DNA from: Amoebophrya sp. A120
Taxonomy: Eukaryota > Sar > Dinophyceae > Syndiniales > Amoebophryaceae
Reading direction: 5' to 3'
Length of the DNA stretch: 64,000 nt
Assembly (NCBI GenBank): GCA_905178155.1
Contig: CAJINV010000018.1
Location: forward strand, 538,609-602,608
This document shows, in pieces, positions 11,731 through 21,703 of this stretch; position 1 is the first letter of the stretch; the number at the start of each line of letters is the position of its first letter. The notes beneath the pieces were generated by a model. It was not told the DNA's origin. It did not search any database and worked only from the letters and a program-made list of their open reading frames with translations. The translations under genes were made by a program, and so were the position numbers.

Positions 11731-12853
11731 CCATCGTACTGCATTTCCCTCTGTTCATCATTGATGGAAACGGAGTACTGTCTGATCCATGTCGTGCCCA
11801 AGTGGAGGGCAGAATCATATGAGAGGCTGAGATCCGGACGGCGCGCCAGAGCCAGTCTCTTTTCGAGCCTTTTGAACAACCAGTGCAAATCGTCTGCATG
11901 TGCAGCGTCAGCAAAGTAATCGCGTGGTCCCGCGACAAAAGTCGGCCGTCCAGGGGGAGTCTCGACTTGATTCGCGAAGGCGAGAAACTGCTGCCGGATG
12001 CCCAGGGTGTCGGGATTGGCTGCGACCGTGCCAATCCGGATCTGCTGCAAGTACTTGTCCCACTCCGCCCAAGCGATTTCTTCATTCCCCAGCAGCTGGG
12101 ACGCTTTCATAGTAATCGAGGTTATTGCCATGCCGATTCGCCCCGCTTCTGTGTCTGGTGGTGAGAGCTGGAATACCAACGTCAAAAAAAGGTGTGCGAA
12201 AGTCCTCGTCGTCGACGCCGAACAACATCTGTGTCTTGCTTTGAGAGAAGTACTCTCTGGTCCACCTCGTCGTGCTAGAGCGGTGGTCCCATGATGAGAA
12301 GTGGAGATCCGTACGGCGCCAAAGAGCTGCCAGTCTCTTTTCGAGACTTTCGAACAACCACTGCATCTCTTCTGCATGTGCAGCGTCAGCAAAAGGATCT
12401 ACGATGGTGGGCCCACGTGGTCTCGCAACAAAAGTCGGCCGTCCATGGGGAGTCTCGACTTGATTCGCGAAGGCGCGAAACTGCTGCCGAATGCCCAGGA
12501 TGTCCTTGCCCGGGGTGTCGGGATTGGCTGGGACCCTGCCACGCTCGATCTGCTCGAAGTACTTGTCCCATTCCCTCCAAGCGGTTTCTTTATCCCCCCA
12601 CTGGGACGCTTTCAGGAGACTGGCAAAATGGTCCGGCGGCCCTCGGGTGACTAGAAGTTGCAAGGACAGCGCGTTGCTTTTGCTCCTCTTCACATGCTCC
12701 TCCAACTCCATCAGCACCATTCGAGTATCACCCTGTTTGTAGCGGAAAGAAACACGACGCGGCTCTTCCGACCGTGTGAGGAGCGTGTCGGGGGCGCCCA
12801 TAAACACTTCGTGCGGCTGCGGTGGCAGTGGGTCTTTGGCGAAGACTGAAGCA

Positions 12854-13056
12854 TATCCAGTGCAACAAAGGTAATTAAAGTATTTTTGCAAGACTGCATG
12901 ACAAATCGCTTTCCTAGGCATACGCTGAAGATGAGTCAGCATAAAAATGCAAATTTTTATCAACACATGGTGTCCAGCGTTAACGTTTGGAGAGATCATT
13001 TATCATGCGACTCGCGCCGCGATGGATACTTTACTTACATTTCGTTGCAATTCATA
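12854..13056. mobile_element. Introner, TGCAAC..GTAATTAAAGTAT family
   Basis: Ends TATCCAGTGCAACAAAGGTA and inverse TTACATTTCGTTGCAATTC+ATA; exact TSD aagca at 12849-12853 and 13057-13061. Excision joins NQLFA to SVFAKD. Confidence 0.9.
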
Positions 13057-13603
13057 AAGCAAAAAGCTGGTTGACACGCCACTCACTCCATTGTTCAAAA
13101 GGAATGGCTGTGATCCGGTTCCTACTCAGAGCGTGAGTAATCTCCAGAACAGGTCGAGCTACTGCACCCTCATCTTGCCCACCTGATTGCACAGCCCCAC
13201 CACGTTCTCCGTGTTGCGTGGCTTGATTTATGTTTCTCGCAGTAGAAGAAGAAGAGGCTGTATCTGTAGCACTACCAGCAAAGTCCTCCGGAGCTGCGTG
13301 CTGCTGAGCCATAAAGATTGCACCAGACTCCACGACAGAAGCGCCGCTGGTGTGAACAGCATCGCCTGCCCGACCCCGACTTGATGCTCCTCCAGAAGGT
13401 CGCCGAGATCGACTGCCAGAGCGACCCGGTAGAGATGAAAACAAGGCGGCTGCCGAGGTCAATTGGTGCAGCAACGCCACAACAGAGAGAAAAATTTTTG
13501 CCGTACTTTTCCCAGGTACGACGAAACGGGACCAGCGCGCAGGGTTGGGAAGAACGCCGCGGCCGCTTCCACGGTTCTGCAAATCCACGACCATAGAAGG
13601 CAT

Positions 13604-16076
13604 GGCGGATTTTTTTTTACGCTTGCTCGTCTGCTTGTAAATGTTGCGTTGCGAATGAAAATCTGGTTGTACAGAATAAGCAAAACAACTTTAAAAATGC
13701 TGTTGGAAATTATAGTTCTTGTTGCACAGATACAGATTAATGAATTATACAAGGTACACGTATAGGTGTTGTGGGATTCAAATTTATCTTTATGATAAAG
13801 AGCAATTGTAGTAGAGGCGACGCTCTGAGTGAAACGAATGCTGTTCGTTGCTGGCGGATGAAGCAAAGTTTGTGGGTGAGTCAGTGTAGAAATCTGCCAC
13901 ACGACAGGTCGGTTAGCTGCAAGATCCGGCTTGTTATAAATTAATATGACCCCCGAGCCAACAGATCTGTATTTTTCAGGAGCTAGTCCACACTGGATCG
14001 CTAGATACTGATCTGATCTCTCCGCGGCAGGCGCAGGCGCGGAGTTGGAGGAAACGATTTGCCACTTTGACTTTGCATATACTCGACTTCATTTCATTTC
14101 AAGACACCTCAATTTTTTTGCGACCGACCACATGTGATCTGATCAGAGGATGAGTTCTTTTATTTGGCGCTACAAGTTGTCGCACAAGAAACTACAATGC
14201 GCTAGAAGTTGTTGCACAAGAAAAGTGAAGTGTGCGCTAGATGAAGTTGTTGCACAAGAAACAGTCGGCGCCTGTGCCTCCTTGGCGCTGATAGAGGTCG
14301 GCACTTCAACTTCATCTTCGTGTAGGGGGTTTTAGCAGTACAGCGACCTCCTGTCGAGACGAGGCGTACTTGCTTGTATTGTATAGATCCGCGATCAATA
14401 CGAATGCGACAATACGAAAACTCTCTCATGAGGGTCGAGAAAATACAAATGCGAACAACGACAATACGCATATACATAGATGAGAACCAGCAGGAGGAAA
14501 GCGAAAAAAGATTTTGACCTTCGGTCTTCGGAGAGCAAAAACGAACACCGTTCCCGCCCGCGACCGCCCCACCCAATTTTTATATGATCGCGAAGCTGTA
14601 GCTTCCAATCAGGTCCTCTTTCAATCATACACGCAAGAACTAAGTATTCTCACACGACCTTCATCTGCTTGTTTCTTTTTTTTCGTCCAAAATTCCGCAT
14701 TTTTTTTTCCGGAAGTAAAAGTGCCGGCTTTATGAGTGCGGGGCGAATGTGATAATTTCGATCATGCTCATCGTCTACAATTGTAGTGCCCTCTGCGATC
14801 ATTTTTCTGTGTCACAAACAAAAAACCAGGGCGCGAAGAAGGAGATTTCATCTCCTTCGACAAATGTAAAGCAATGCCTCCCTTATCGAATAGTAAATAA
14901 TGCTTTGACGACACAACACGAGCCAATCTGTATCTTACACATGCAAATGCATGGTGGGCATAAAGGTAAACCTTGAAAAGTTTCCTTATCCGCGCCTGCC
15001 GTGCTTCCGAGACAAGGAAGCCATCAAGTCTTTTGAGTTTTGACCCCTTTTGTGTTTGCTACCATCATCTAACGCCCGATAAAATCAGGGTTGATTCAGA
15101 ATGGCTGTGTTGAGCTGAATGGAGAGAGCGGAAGATGTATTCATTAGAAATATGCAAGCAAATAGTTGACATATCATGACGCGAGCTGTTTAGCACGAAA
15201 AGGAATCGGAATAAGCAACTATTTGAAATCCTCCAATATAGCAGAATGTAATAAATAAAACGACTACGAATCACGGCGCTGCTTCTGCGGACACTGTGCC
15301 TCTACCTTCCCCTTTCAATTATCCAGAGAAGCTCGCTTGAGCTCTGACTGTCTCCTGCGAGGGGTAATGTCCCCCTCTCGCTCTACTTCTCCGGGGTTCG
15401 ATAGTAGCAAAGCCAACCGTTATCTCCAGCGTCGCAGCTGCATCTACTGCAAGCACTAGAGCAGGAAGGAGCTCATTTTTCAAAACAAAACGAAACAAAA
15501 GCCAGCACTTTCCCGCCCGTCGGGGGATGCAATTGTAAAGCGCTGGCGTTTGTTGATATAATGTGTGAATGTGAATGTGTCTTCCAAAACTAGCAAAACA
15601 TAAAGCATCTTTGTGGAGGTCCATCGTGTAGGAGTAGTTTTCCTTTTTCAATTTCAACAAACGTAGAGACGAACTGAATGGAACTCGAGCTTCCATTTAT
15701 TCTATACGCACATCACAGAAATACATTTTGGCATTTTGATTTTTGTTTAATGGCATTTTTGTTTTTCGTCCATTCTACTTGTTTATTCCCGTTGACGTTG
15801 TAGTTGTACTGCTAAGTGCGGAAAAAAATAATCATCGTAGCCAATATATCGACTGTAAAAACGTCCCCACCCCAGAGTTGTATTGCAAATTTGCATGGTG
15901 AGAATGGTTCCCATGCCGAGACCCATGCGAAGCAGTTTCTAGTCGTGTTTTGAGCTTTGTGATGCTAGTAGAATCAGCACGATAGGCCAGATCTGTGATG
16001 CTGCTGAACAAGCTAAACAGGACTAAACTACGAGGGCAAGCCTGTCATGAGAAACAACCAAAGCTGGTGTATTTGT
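13604..16076. other. Long intergenic region
   Basis: No supported gene. Holds a short tandem repeat (14167-14265) and, at its right end, a decayed introner. The ORFs here are short with poor composition. Confidence 0.5.
14167..14265. repeat. Three-copy tandem repeat of about 33 bp
   Basis: Each unit begins GCGCTA and contains AAGTTGT(C/T)GCACAAGAAA. Three diverged copies in a row; intergenic. Confidence 0.8.
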
Positions 16077-16080
16077 CTAG
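15847..16080. mobile_element. Decayed introner, CCCACACCAGAGT family
   Basis: The left end TATCGACTGTAAAAACG and the interior (CCAAAGCTGGTGTATTTGTC) match this family. The right TIR has been lost, so no inverse end or TSD is visible. The stop codon of the neighbouring gene lies in its remnant. Confidence 0.7.
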
Positions 16081-17404
16081 CAGATTTCCCAATCCCAATT
16101 TGACTCTTCGGCGTTAATTTCGTTAAGCTTTGCTTGCAGCGCATTCGCAATCCTGGACCGGTCGGCTTCATATTCGGCGCGAATTGCGGCAAGATGCGTT
16201 TGAAGCTCCTTAAAAACATTGTCACGATTGGTTCTCGCGTATTACAATGAAAAGTGCCCCCCCGCGGAAGTTGCAAAAATTTTTTTGGGGAGTTTCCAAA
16301 TGGAAACTCAAGTTACTTTCTATCTTGCATGAAAGAGCTAGTATGAGGCTTCTGGATACAGAATCTAGTCGCGCAAGGCGCCTTGCTGTGCATAACAGGC
16401 CCGGCAGTCGCTGGGCTCTTGCGTAGCGACTAGGACTACTACACAAATTGTAGCGATTCAGCATAATTGCAGATATGTGATGCTGAAACATGAAAGATGG
16501 AGAGCGTTCTTTCCAGCATTGGACATCAGCTTTGCTGCACTGCAAAGGCTGCCACGTTCTGGGGTCGTGGGGGCATTTTTCCTTGTAATACCCAATAAGG
16601 ATCTCCCTGGAAGTCTTCAAGCGACTTGTTGTAAATTAACCAACGCTCGGTTTGGCGCTCCTCGTCTATCGTGACATGCTTCCAAGCAGCTGCGGCCTGC
16701 GTCGTGGCACGCACGGTTTCGTCGTCTGTGCGAATCGTGGCAAGCTCGGTCTCAAGCTCGGCGTCAATATTGGCAATCTCCGTGCGGAACGTGCGGTCAA
16801 TCCTGCCAAGCTCAGTGCTCAGCCGAGTTTCGATCCCTGCAAGGAGCTCGGTTTGCTCGGCGTCACGCTTCTCCGAAGCGGCTTGGCGCTTGGCGGCACG
16901 CTTCTTCGCGTCGGCTCTTTCCTCGGCGTCGCGCGAGACCGAGTCGGCTCCCTGCTTGGCGTAGCGCTCGGCTGCCGCGGCTTCCTGCTTAGCCTCACGC
17001 TCGGCCTCCTTCGCTTTTGCTTTGGCCTCCTTAAGCGCAGCCTTGTGTTTATTTTTGGCCTCCTTGAGGACAGCATCCAAGCGTTTTTCTTCGGCCACCT
17101 TCGCCATTTTTTCGGCCTCCATGTCAGCATCGAGTCGCTCTTTTTCGGCCGACTTCGCCGGCTTTTCGGCGACGCGAACAGCTTCGCCGAAAGCATCCGA
17201 AAGCGTTCTATTGGGCGAAGTGCTTCTCTTTCTCGTGGGCGAAGTGCTCCTCTTTCTTTCTCGGCTTCTCTCGCCACGATCGGCCGTGAACTGCAGCGCA
17301 TGAACCACGCCCGGTGCAGTTGCCGCGAGGGAACCAAGCAGGACACTGACGCACGCCGCACCTGCGGCCAGAGACATTTTCATCCTCATGGATCCGATTT
17401 TCAT
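16077..17404 (-). CDS. Secreted Ala/Lys/Glu-rich coiled-coil protein
   Basis: Two exons, 17404-16591 and 16234-16077; 323 residues. A signal peptide (SLAAGAACVSVLLGSLAATA) is followed by a basic RS-like stretch, then a long region rich in A, K, E and R with strong heptad character, roughly residues 70-210. The C-terminus (NVFKELQTHLAAIRAEYEAD) is also helical. ATG at 17404 is chosen because 17416 is GTG; ATGs at 17389-17377 are alternatives. The final codons and TAG lie in a decayed introner at 16077-16080, so the present C-terminus may have been created by that insertion. No enzymatic motif. Confidence 0.8.
16240..16590. mobile_element. Introner, TTACAATGAAAAATGCCCCC family
   Basis: Ends TATTACAATGAAAAGTGCCC and inverse GGGGCATTTTTCCTTGTAATA-like. 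Flanks tcgcg and cccaa do not match, yet removing 16235-16590 keeps the coiled-coil frame open to a stop. Confidence 0.8.
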
Positions 17405-18749
17405 CTTTATTTCCACTCGTTTCCAAAATCAAATATGTTGCAATGTAAAATCAAAGCACGACAATTATATAATCGTATAGCTCTGCTTGGGAAACAAATC
17501 GAAATCGAAGCTTGTTCTTTCTTTTTGATGTTCTCGTCCAACTGTAATTCCTCGCTAGTAAAACTTTAAAAGTCCAATTGATTCTGTCGTCGCGATCATG
17601 ACGAAGGAGAAGAAATTATGAAGGATTGGAATTCAGTTCCAGAAGATTCAGTTGCAAAAAATACTTACTCCCATGTTGATCCACCTCGTCAAGATCCTCA
17701 TAATTTGCAGCAGCATGCAAGATAAAAGGTATAGGATTTTTTACTTTGGCGCTCCTTGATGGTATGAATTTGTTGATCTCCCCTTGGCATTGCTCCTTTC
17801 CTGGTTCAGAGAAACATCGAGTCTATGTGAGCCGACCTTTTTTCGCGATCTTCACGACCGAAAATGCAGGATCGGATTTATTTCTCGAAGTCACAGCGGT
17901 CGGAGTGCTACAACTAGAACTACAGGCCGTGCTCTCTATGAGTCTTTCCATTCGCATCCAGACGTGACGCGATGATCGTTCTGATCTTGGTTTGCGACGT
18001 TGTGCTGAAGATTTTCATTTTCTTGTGACCGGAAAAGTTTTCTACTCTGTCGCTCGCTCTAGGACGCAAAACACGACACACATGATCATCCGGCTTCAGA
18101 GTTCGTCCCATGACGTAAGCGGTTTTCATCTTCCGTATAGGCAGTTTTCATCTTCCGTACCCATGACATAGGCAGTTTGCTTGTCTTGTATAGATCAAAG
18201 TCAACGTAGGAAAAGCAAGGGGAGGTACAGAAATTTCGACGTGTTATTCGCTTATTTCAAAATATCGTCAGACTCAGATGTATTTCTCGGTGATATGTTA
18301 GTGGCAGAAGAAGTCAGTGGTCTTGCGACATCAAGTAGATCAAGTGGATATTACTGCACCCAAAAAAATAAGACCTGCAAGCGGCACTGGCAGGAGCAGA
18401 GTGTAGCTTTGTACTAGTTGAGCACGACATTAATGAGCATCAACGTCGTGTACTTACAACTACTCGGCGATGGTAAGTAGAAGTGACTACGCCTCTGCTA
18501 CTTACGCTGTCACTGCCCCGGTAGACCCCGTCGGAGATGAACCCGCCAGCATTGCGCTGTCGTTCATTTTGTTCGCCGCGTCTGCCTTTGCCACAGAAGT
18601 GGCATTCTTTGTCACACAGAAAAAAGTCAGCGCATCACATTTAATAGAAACGCAAAAACAATAAATCTGGCGTGGTCGTGATGCATACCTGAAAGTACTA
18701 AAAAAGCATGCTAGAGTTCAACATCGGCCGTGAGAACCGTGAGAGATTG
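17405..18749. other. Intergenic
   Basis: No supported CDS. Contains the second copy (about 18057-18128) of the dispersed block also seen at 6070-6156 (shared GCTCTAGGACGCAAAACACG and CCGGCTTCAGAGTTC). Confidence 0.45.
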
Positions 18750-20667
18750 CTATTCTGTTTCATCTGTTTTGGCATTTCGAACAAAATGCGCTACTTTTTT
18801 CACTGTGATATTCTTATGACAGTGCACAACTGCTCCCCCTCCCCCTCATTTGTACTGCATGAACAGCAATACAAACACCAGCTCAGCACACGTGGAGCCT
18901 GTGCATGACAAGTTCTTCATGCGCCTGTTGTAGTACTGTTTGGACTTCCGGAATCTCTCATGCATACAGTGCCACAGAGAAGCGCTTGCATTTAGGCTTT
19001 TGCATATACAAATGAGGGGGAGGGGGAGTTGTGCACTCTCATAATTCTTTTTGAACTGATAGAAGCTCCGGATTTTGTAGAGGAAAGATTTTCCCCGCGC
19101 ACTGTTCCTTATCAACTGCAAATGCGCCGTCCGGGTCTGGATGAGTGCAGATGCTTGCAATGCAGGTTTTGCATGACCTCCCATGAGTTCTGGAATCATG
19201 TGGGACCTAGCATAACAGACTCTGTGAGGTTTCTGTCATGCCTATCCTGCATGAGAAATCCCTTCCCAACTTGGTCGAAAGTGGACACCTTTTCGCACTC
19301 ATGCAGCACAGATTTTTGTGCGATTCAGATTTAGCACGACAAGTTGCAATCTTCCAGACCCAGACATATTTGCAATCCATATTCCCGCCAATCGGACAAA
19401 ACCCGCGGATATGCATTTATCCTGAGTAAAAACGTACCCACACCAGAGTCAAGATGGTAAATCTGCTAGACAAATCAACCAGCTTTGGCTGTTTCGCATG
19501 ACAAGTTTGTCCTTGTAATGTAATCCTGTTTAGGTAGTTCAGCAGCATCACAGGCCTAGCATATCATGCTGATTATAGCATCACAAATCCCAAAACACGA
19601 TTAGAAAATGCCTTTCATGGGGCTCAGCATGAGAAACTCTTTTGGCATGCAGATTTGCATTACAACTCTGGTGTGGGTACGTTTTTACTCAGGATAGCAT
19701 TGCAAACGATCATGTCACCCGGGTGGCCTGGTGGTAACGCGCCAACCTGTCGACAAGGAGCTTGCCGTGTGTCAGTCGCCACAAAATCTGTAGTGTCTGC
19801 CTTGCACCACGACGGGGTTAGATGCCTCATGATCATGAAGTGGCGAGACAGACAAAAATACAATAGAGATCATGACAGATGCCCTGCTGGCAAGAAATGG
19901 TATTAATCGGCATGGTCGCAACCAATCTGAGCCTTCCACCACCACTCTGAAGATTGACTCCGTTTGATAGCGAATCTCCAAGTACTTGCGAGCCTGCACC
20001 ACGGAGTCCGTCCACATCTTGATGAATTTGAACTTTTTCTTTCCCGCGTTCGAAGCCTTAACCGACACCACTTTGCCATTCTTGTTTTTCCGCAAGTCGT
20101 CTTTTTTCAGCCCGCCGGTGGTTTTCTCCTTGGTGCCCCGGTACACCGAACTCTTCGCGCGCTTGCCCTTGGCAATCTTGTATCACAGGAAAAAGTGTTA
20201 ACGTCAACGGTTTTCATAGACATAGATTGCTAAAATGCATGACAAATTTAGCCTAGCATGCATGCTTTGCGTGACAAATTTTGGCACGGTTTGGGATGAA
20301 TTTCTGCATGACAGATTCCGTTAACGTTAACACTTTTTCCTTGCAATATCTTGCTCACCTTCTTCATGGCCTTCTTTTTCATCGGTTTGGCGCCGCCGGC
20401 TTTCTTATGAACTGCAAAAGTATCGTACTCGTATAAATGCATTACAAATTTCCTCAGCATGAGATAAATGAAATTTGTAATGCGGATTTACCTTAGGAGC
20501 AGGATTTGTAATGCATGTTTGCAATTACTACGAGTACGATACTTTTGCACGGCATATTTCTTCATGGCATTCATCTTTTTCATCGGCGGTCGGCCCACCT
20601 GCTTCATCGCCACCTTCATTGCCGGTCGTGCCGCGCCCACAACCTTCATGGAACCCTTTGGCGGCAT
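18750..20667 (-). CDS. DVNP: DVNP, dinoflagellate/viral nucleoprotein (major basic chromatin protein)
   Basis: Six exons: 20667-20557, 20400-20349, 20175-19970, 19404-19382, 19104-19044, 18809-18750; 170 residues. The N-terminal tail is Lys-rich with repeated MK/PMK motifs (MPPKGSMKVV, PPMKKMNAMKK). The core reads KGKRAKSSVYRGTKEKTT, GGLKKDDLRKNKNGKVVS, KASNAGKKKFKFIKMWTDSV, then GFCPIGGNSARGKSFLYK, which matches the conserved DVNP core (RGTK, GLKKxDL, GxGFCxxGGxSxxGKxLY). The GFCPIGG part is a 23-bp micro-exon seen only after introner removal. DVNP binds DNA and largely replaces histones in dinoflagellate nuclei. The C-terminus (VAHFVRNAKTDETE) is unusual. The plus strand is also open in register across these exons; homology decides for minus. 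Confidence 0.95.
18815..19043. mobile_element. Introner, GTGCACAAC family
   Basis: Ends TATGACAGTGCACAACTGC and inverse; exact TSD attct at 18810-18814 and 19044-19048. Last DVNP intron. Confidence 0.93.
19110..19381. mobile_element. Introner, GTCTGGGTCTGG family
   Basis: Ends TATCAACTGCAAATGCG and inverse; TSD ttcct/ttccc (4 of 5). DVNP intron splitting GGN-SARGK. Confidence 0.9.
19410..19969. mobile_element. DVNP intron (introner-like) containing a nested introner
   Basis: Outer ends TATGCATTGCAAACG and CCGTTTGATA; flanks gcgga/gcgaa (4 of 5), consistent with the TSD rule. The inner element 19418-19696 interrupts it. Without the nested copy and its TSD the outer element is about 276 bp. 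The outer element has no long TIR that I can see. Confidence 0.8.
19418..19696. mobile_element. Nested introner, CCCACACCAGAGT family
   Basis: Long, near-perfect TIR beginning TATCCTGAGTAAAAACG. Exact TSD gcatt at 19413-19417 and 19697-19701. Inserted 8 bp inside the end of the outer DVNP intron. Confidence 0.93.
20181..20348. mobile_element. Introner, GTGTTAACGTTAACG family
   Basis: Ends TATCACAGGAAAAAGTGTT and inverse; exact TSD tcttg at 20176-20180 and 20349-20353. DVNP intron joining KVSK to IAKGK. Confidence 0.93.
20406..20556. mobile_element. Introner, CAAAAGTATCGTACTCG family
   Basis: Ends TATGAACTGCAAAAGTATCG and inverse; exact TSD tttct at 20401-20405 and 20557-20561. First DVNP intron. 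Confidence 0.93.
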
Positions 20668-21703
20668 TTTGGAAGAAAGGAATGTCTTGAAAACAAATCT
20701 GCTGGGGTCGTTTGTGCGTTTTCGTTTTGTTGGAAAAGAAACACTTGTTGCGTGGTGTAGAAGTTGCTGCTTTCGACTAGATAAGAAAATGTACGTTCAA
20801 ATGTTGTGTATTTTATCTAGGAAAAAGTAAAAGAAATGGAAATCTTATATATTTGGTTAAAGCGCCTTGTACCTACTACTTGATGAAATTTTCGTTGGAT
20901 ACACACCCAATAAGCTAGCACCGGAGCAAAGTTGTCCGGGCCTTTATTTTGCCGAAAATTTTTTTGCTACTGACGTTAGATGAGAAGAGAACTATTAATA
21001 TTGTACGGCCACGGCGACAGAATTTCGTTTTCGTTGAGACTAATCGAAATTGATTCGCTAGCGCTGGCGCACCAACAACAGCGATTTTCGACCATTCGCG
21101 AACCGCTTTTTTTTTTTGGCGCCAAGCCAGGTGTAAACAGATCCAATCTTCCACGACCACACCACGGCCTCCTTATTGGCGAACGAGATATACTTATCAT
21201 CACACGCAGACAGTAGAACTAGACGTGTAGCGACCCCAAATCACAATCAGATCAGCAGAAGAAATTCTTTGAATAAAATGCGCCGGCCTTGTTCGAACCC
21301 GTTGGACAGGAACGTACATGATGAGCAACTCGATGATGAACTTGGGAGGCTGTGAGACCCCTTTTAGCTGCGACCTTCGCGTTACTTTCCCAGCTTCATA
21401 ACTACAGGTCAGCAAGAATAACACTACTTACTCCTTCTAATGTGCGTCTGCTACAGAAGATCCTTTTCCTTCGAACGGATGAAGATGATCTGGTTTTTCG
21501 TCAGCACAAAACTCAGTTTAGCTACGAACAGAAAAGCAGCGCCCCGTGCGCTCGTGCCTGTTTGTACCTCCAGTAATGTTGAACTTTTTATTTATACATC
21601 TTCACAAGAAAGCTTAATAAATCTAATTCGCTAGTAGCTCTAGCTTGTTCGATTTCTTCATGTGTCTTGGTGCACCCAGTTAGCACACAATATCCAACTT
21701 TTT
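20668..21703. other. Intergenic, upstream of DVNP
   Basis: No CDS supported. A promoter must lie here, but I recognise no specific element. Confidence 0.4.

Larger units (their letters stand above)
10876..13603 (-). pseudogene. Secreted protein with tandemly duplicated ~200-residue domain, frameshifted between copies
   Basis: Exon 1 (13603-13057) has an N-terminal hydrophobic segment (FLSVVALLHQLTSAAALF). Exon 2 starts at 12848 and carries domain copy one (ETAWREWDKYFEQI, DPFADAAHAEEMQWLFESL, DVGIPALT, NRHGNNLDYYES), then stops at 12082. Copy two (EIAWAEWDKYLQQI, YFADAAHADDLHWLFKRL) runs on in another frame from about 12104 to 11731. After two introners it ends with DVDIPALSEGNRHGNNLDDY (11513-11458, then from 11301). 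The frames differ exactly at the fusion GAAAGCGTCCCAG, where an ATG could restart translation. Either a single-base indel made a pseudogene or two products exist. No family recognised. The C-terminus (stop at 10876) depends on an imperfect introner junction. Confidence 0.65.

Noticed and set aside
19720-19800. tRNA-like stretch GGTGGCCTGGTGGTAACGCG
   Set aside because: No acceptor pairing and no T-arm GGTTCRA box; it lies inside a DVNP intron.
18708-19803. Plus-strand small gene across 18708-19803, also in frame after introner removal
   Set aside because: It is the in-register antisense of the DVNP exons. DVNP homology on the minus strand is decisive, and the TSD rule keeps frame on either strand.
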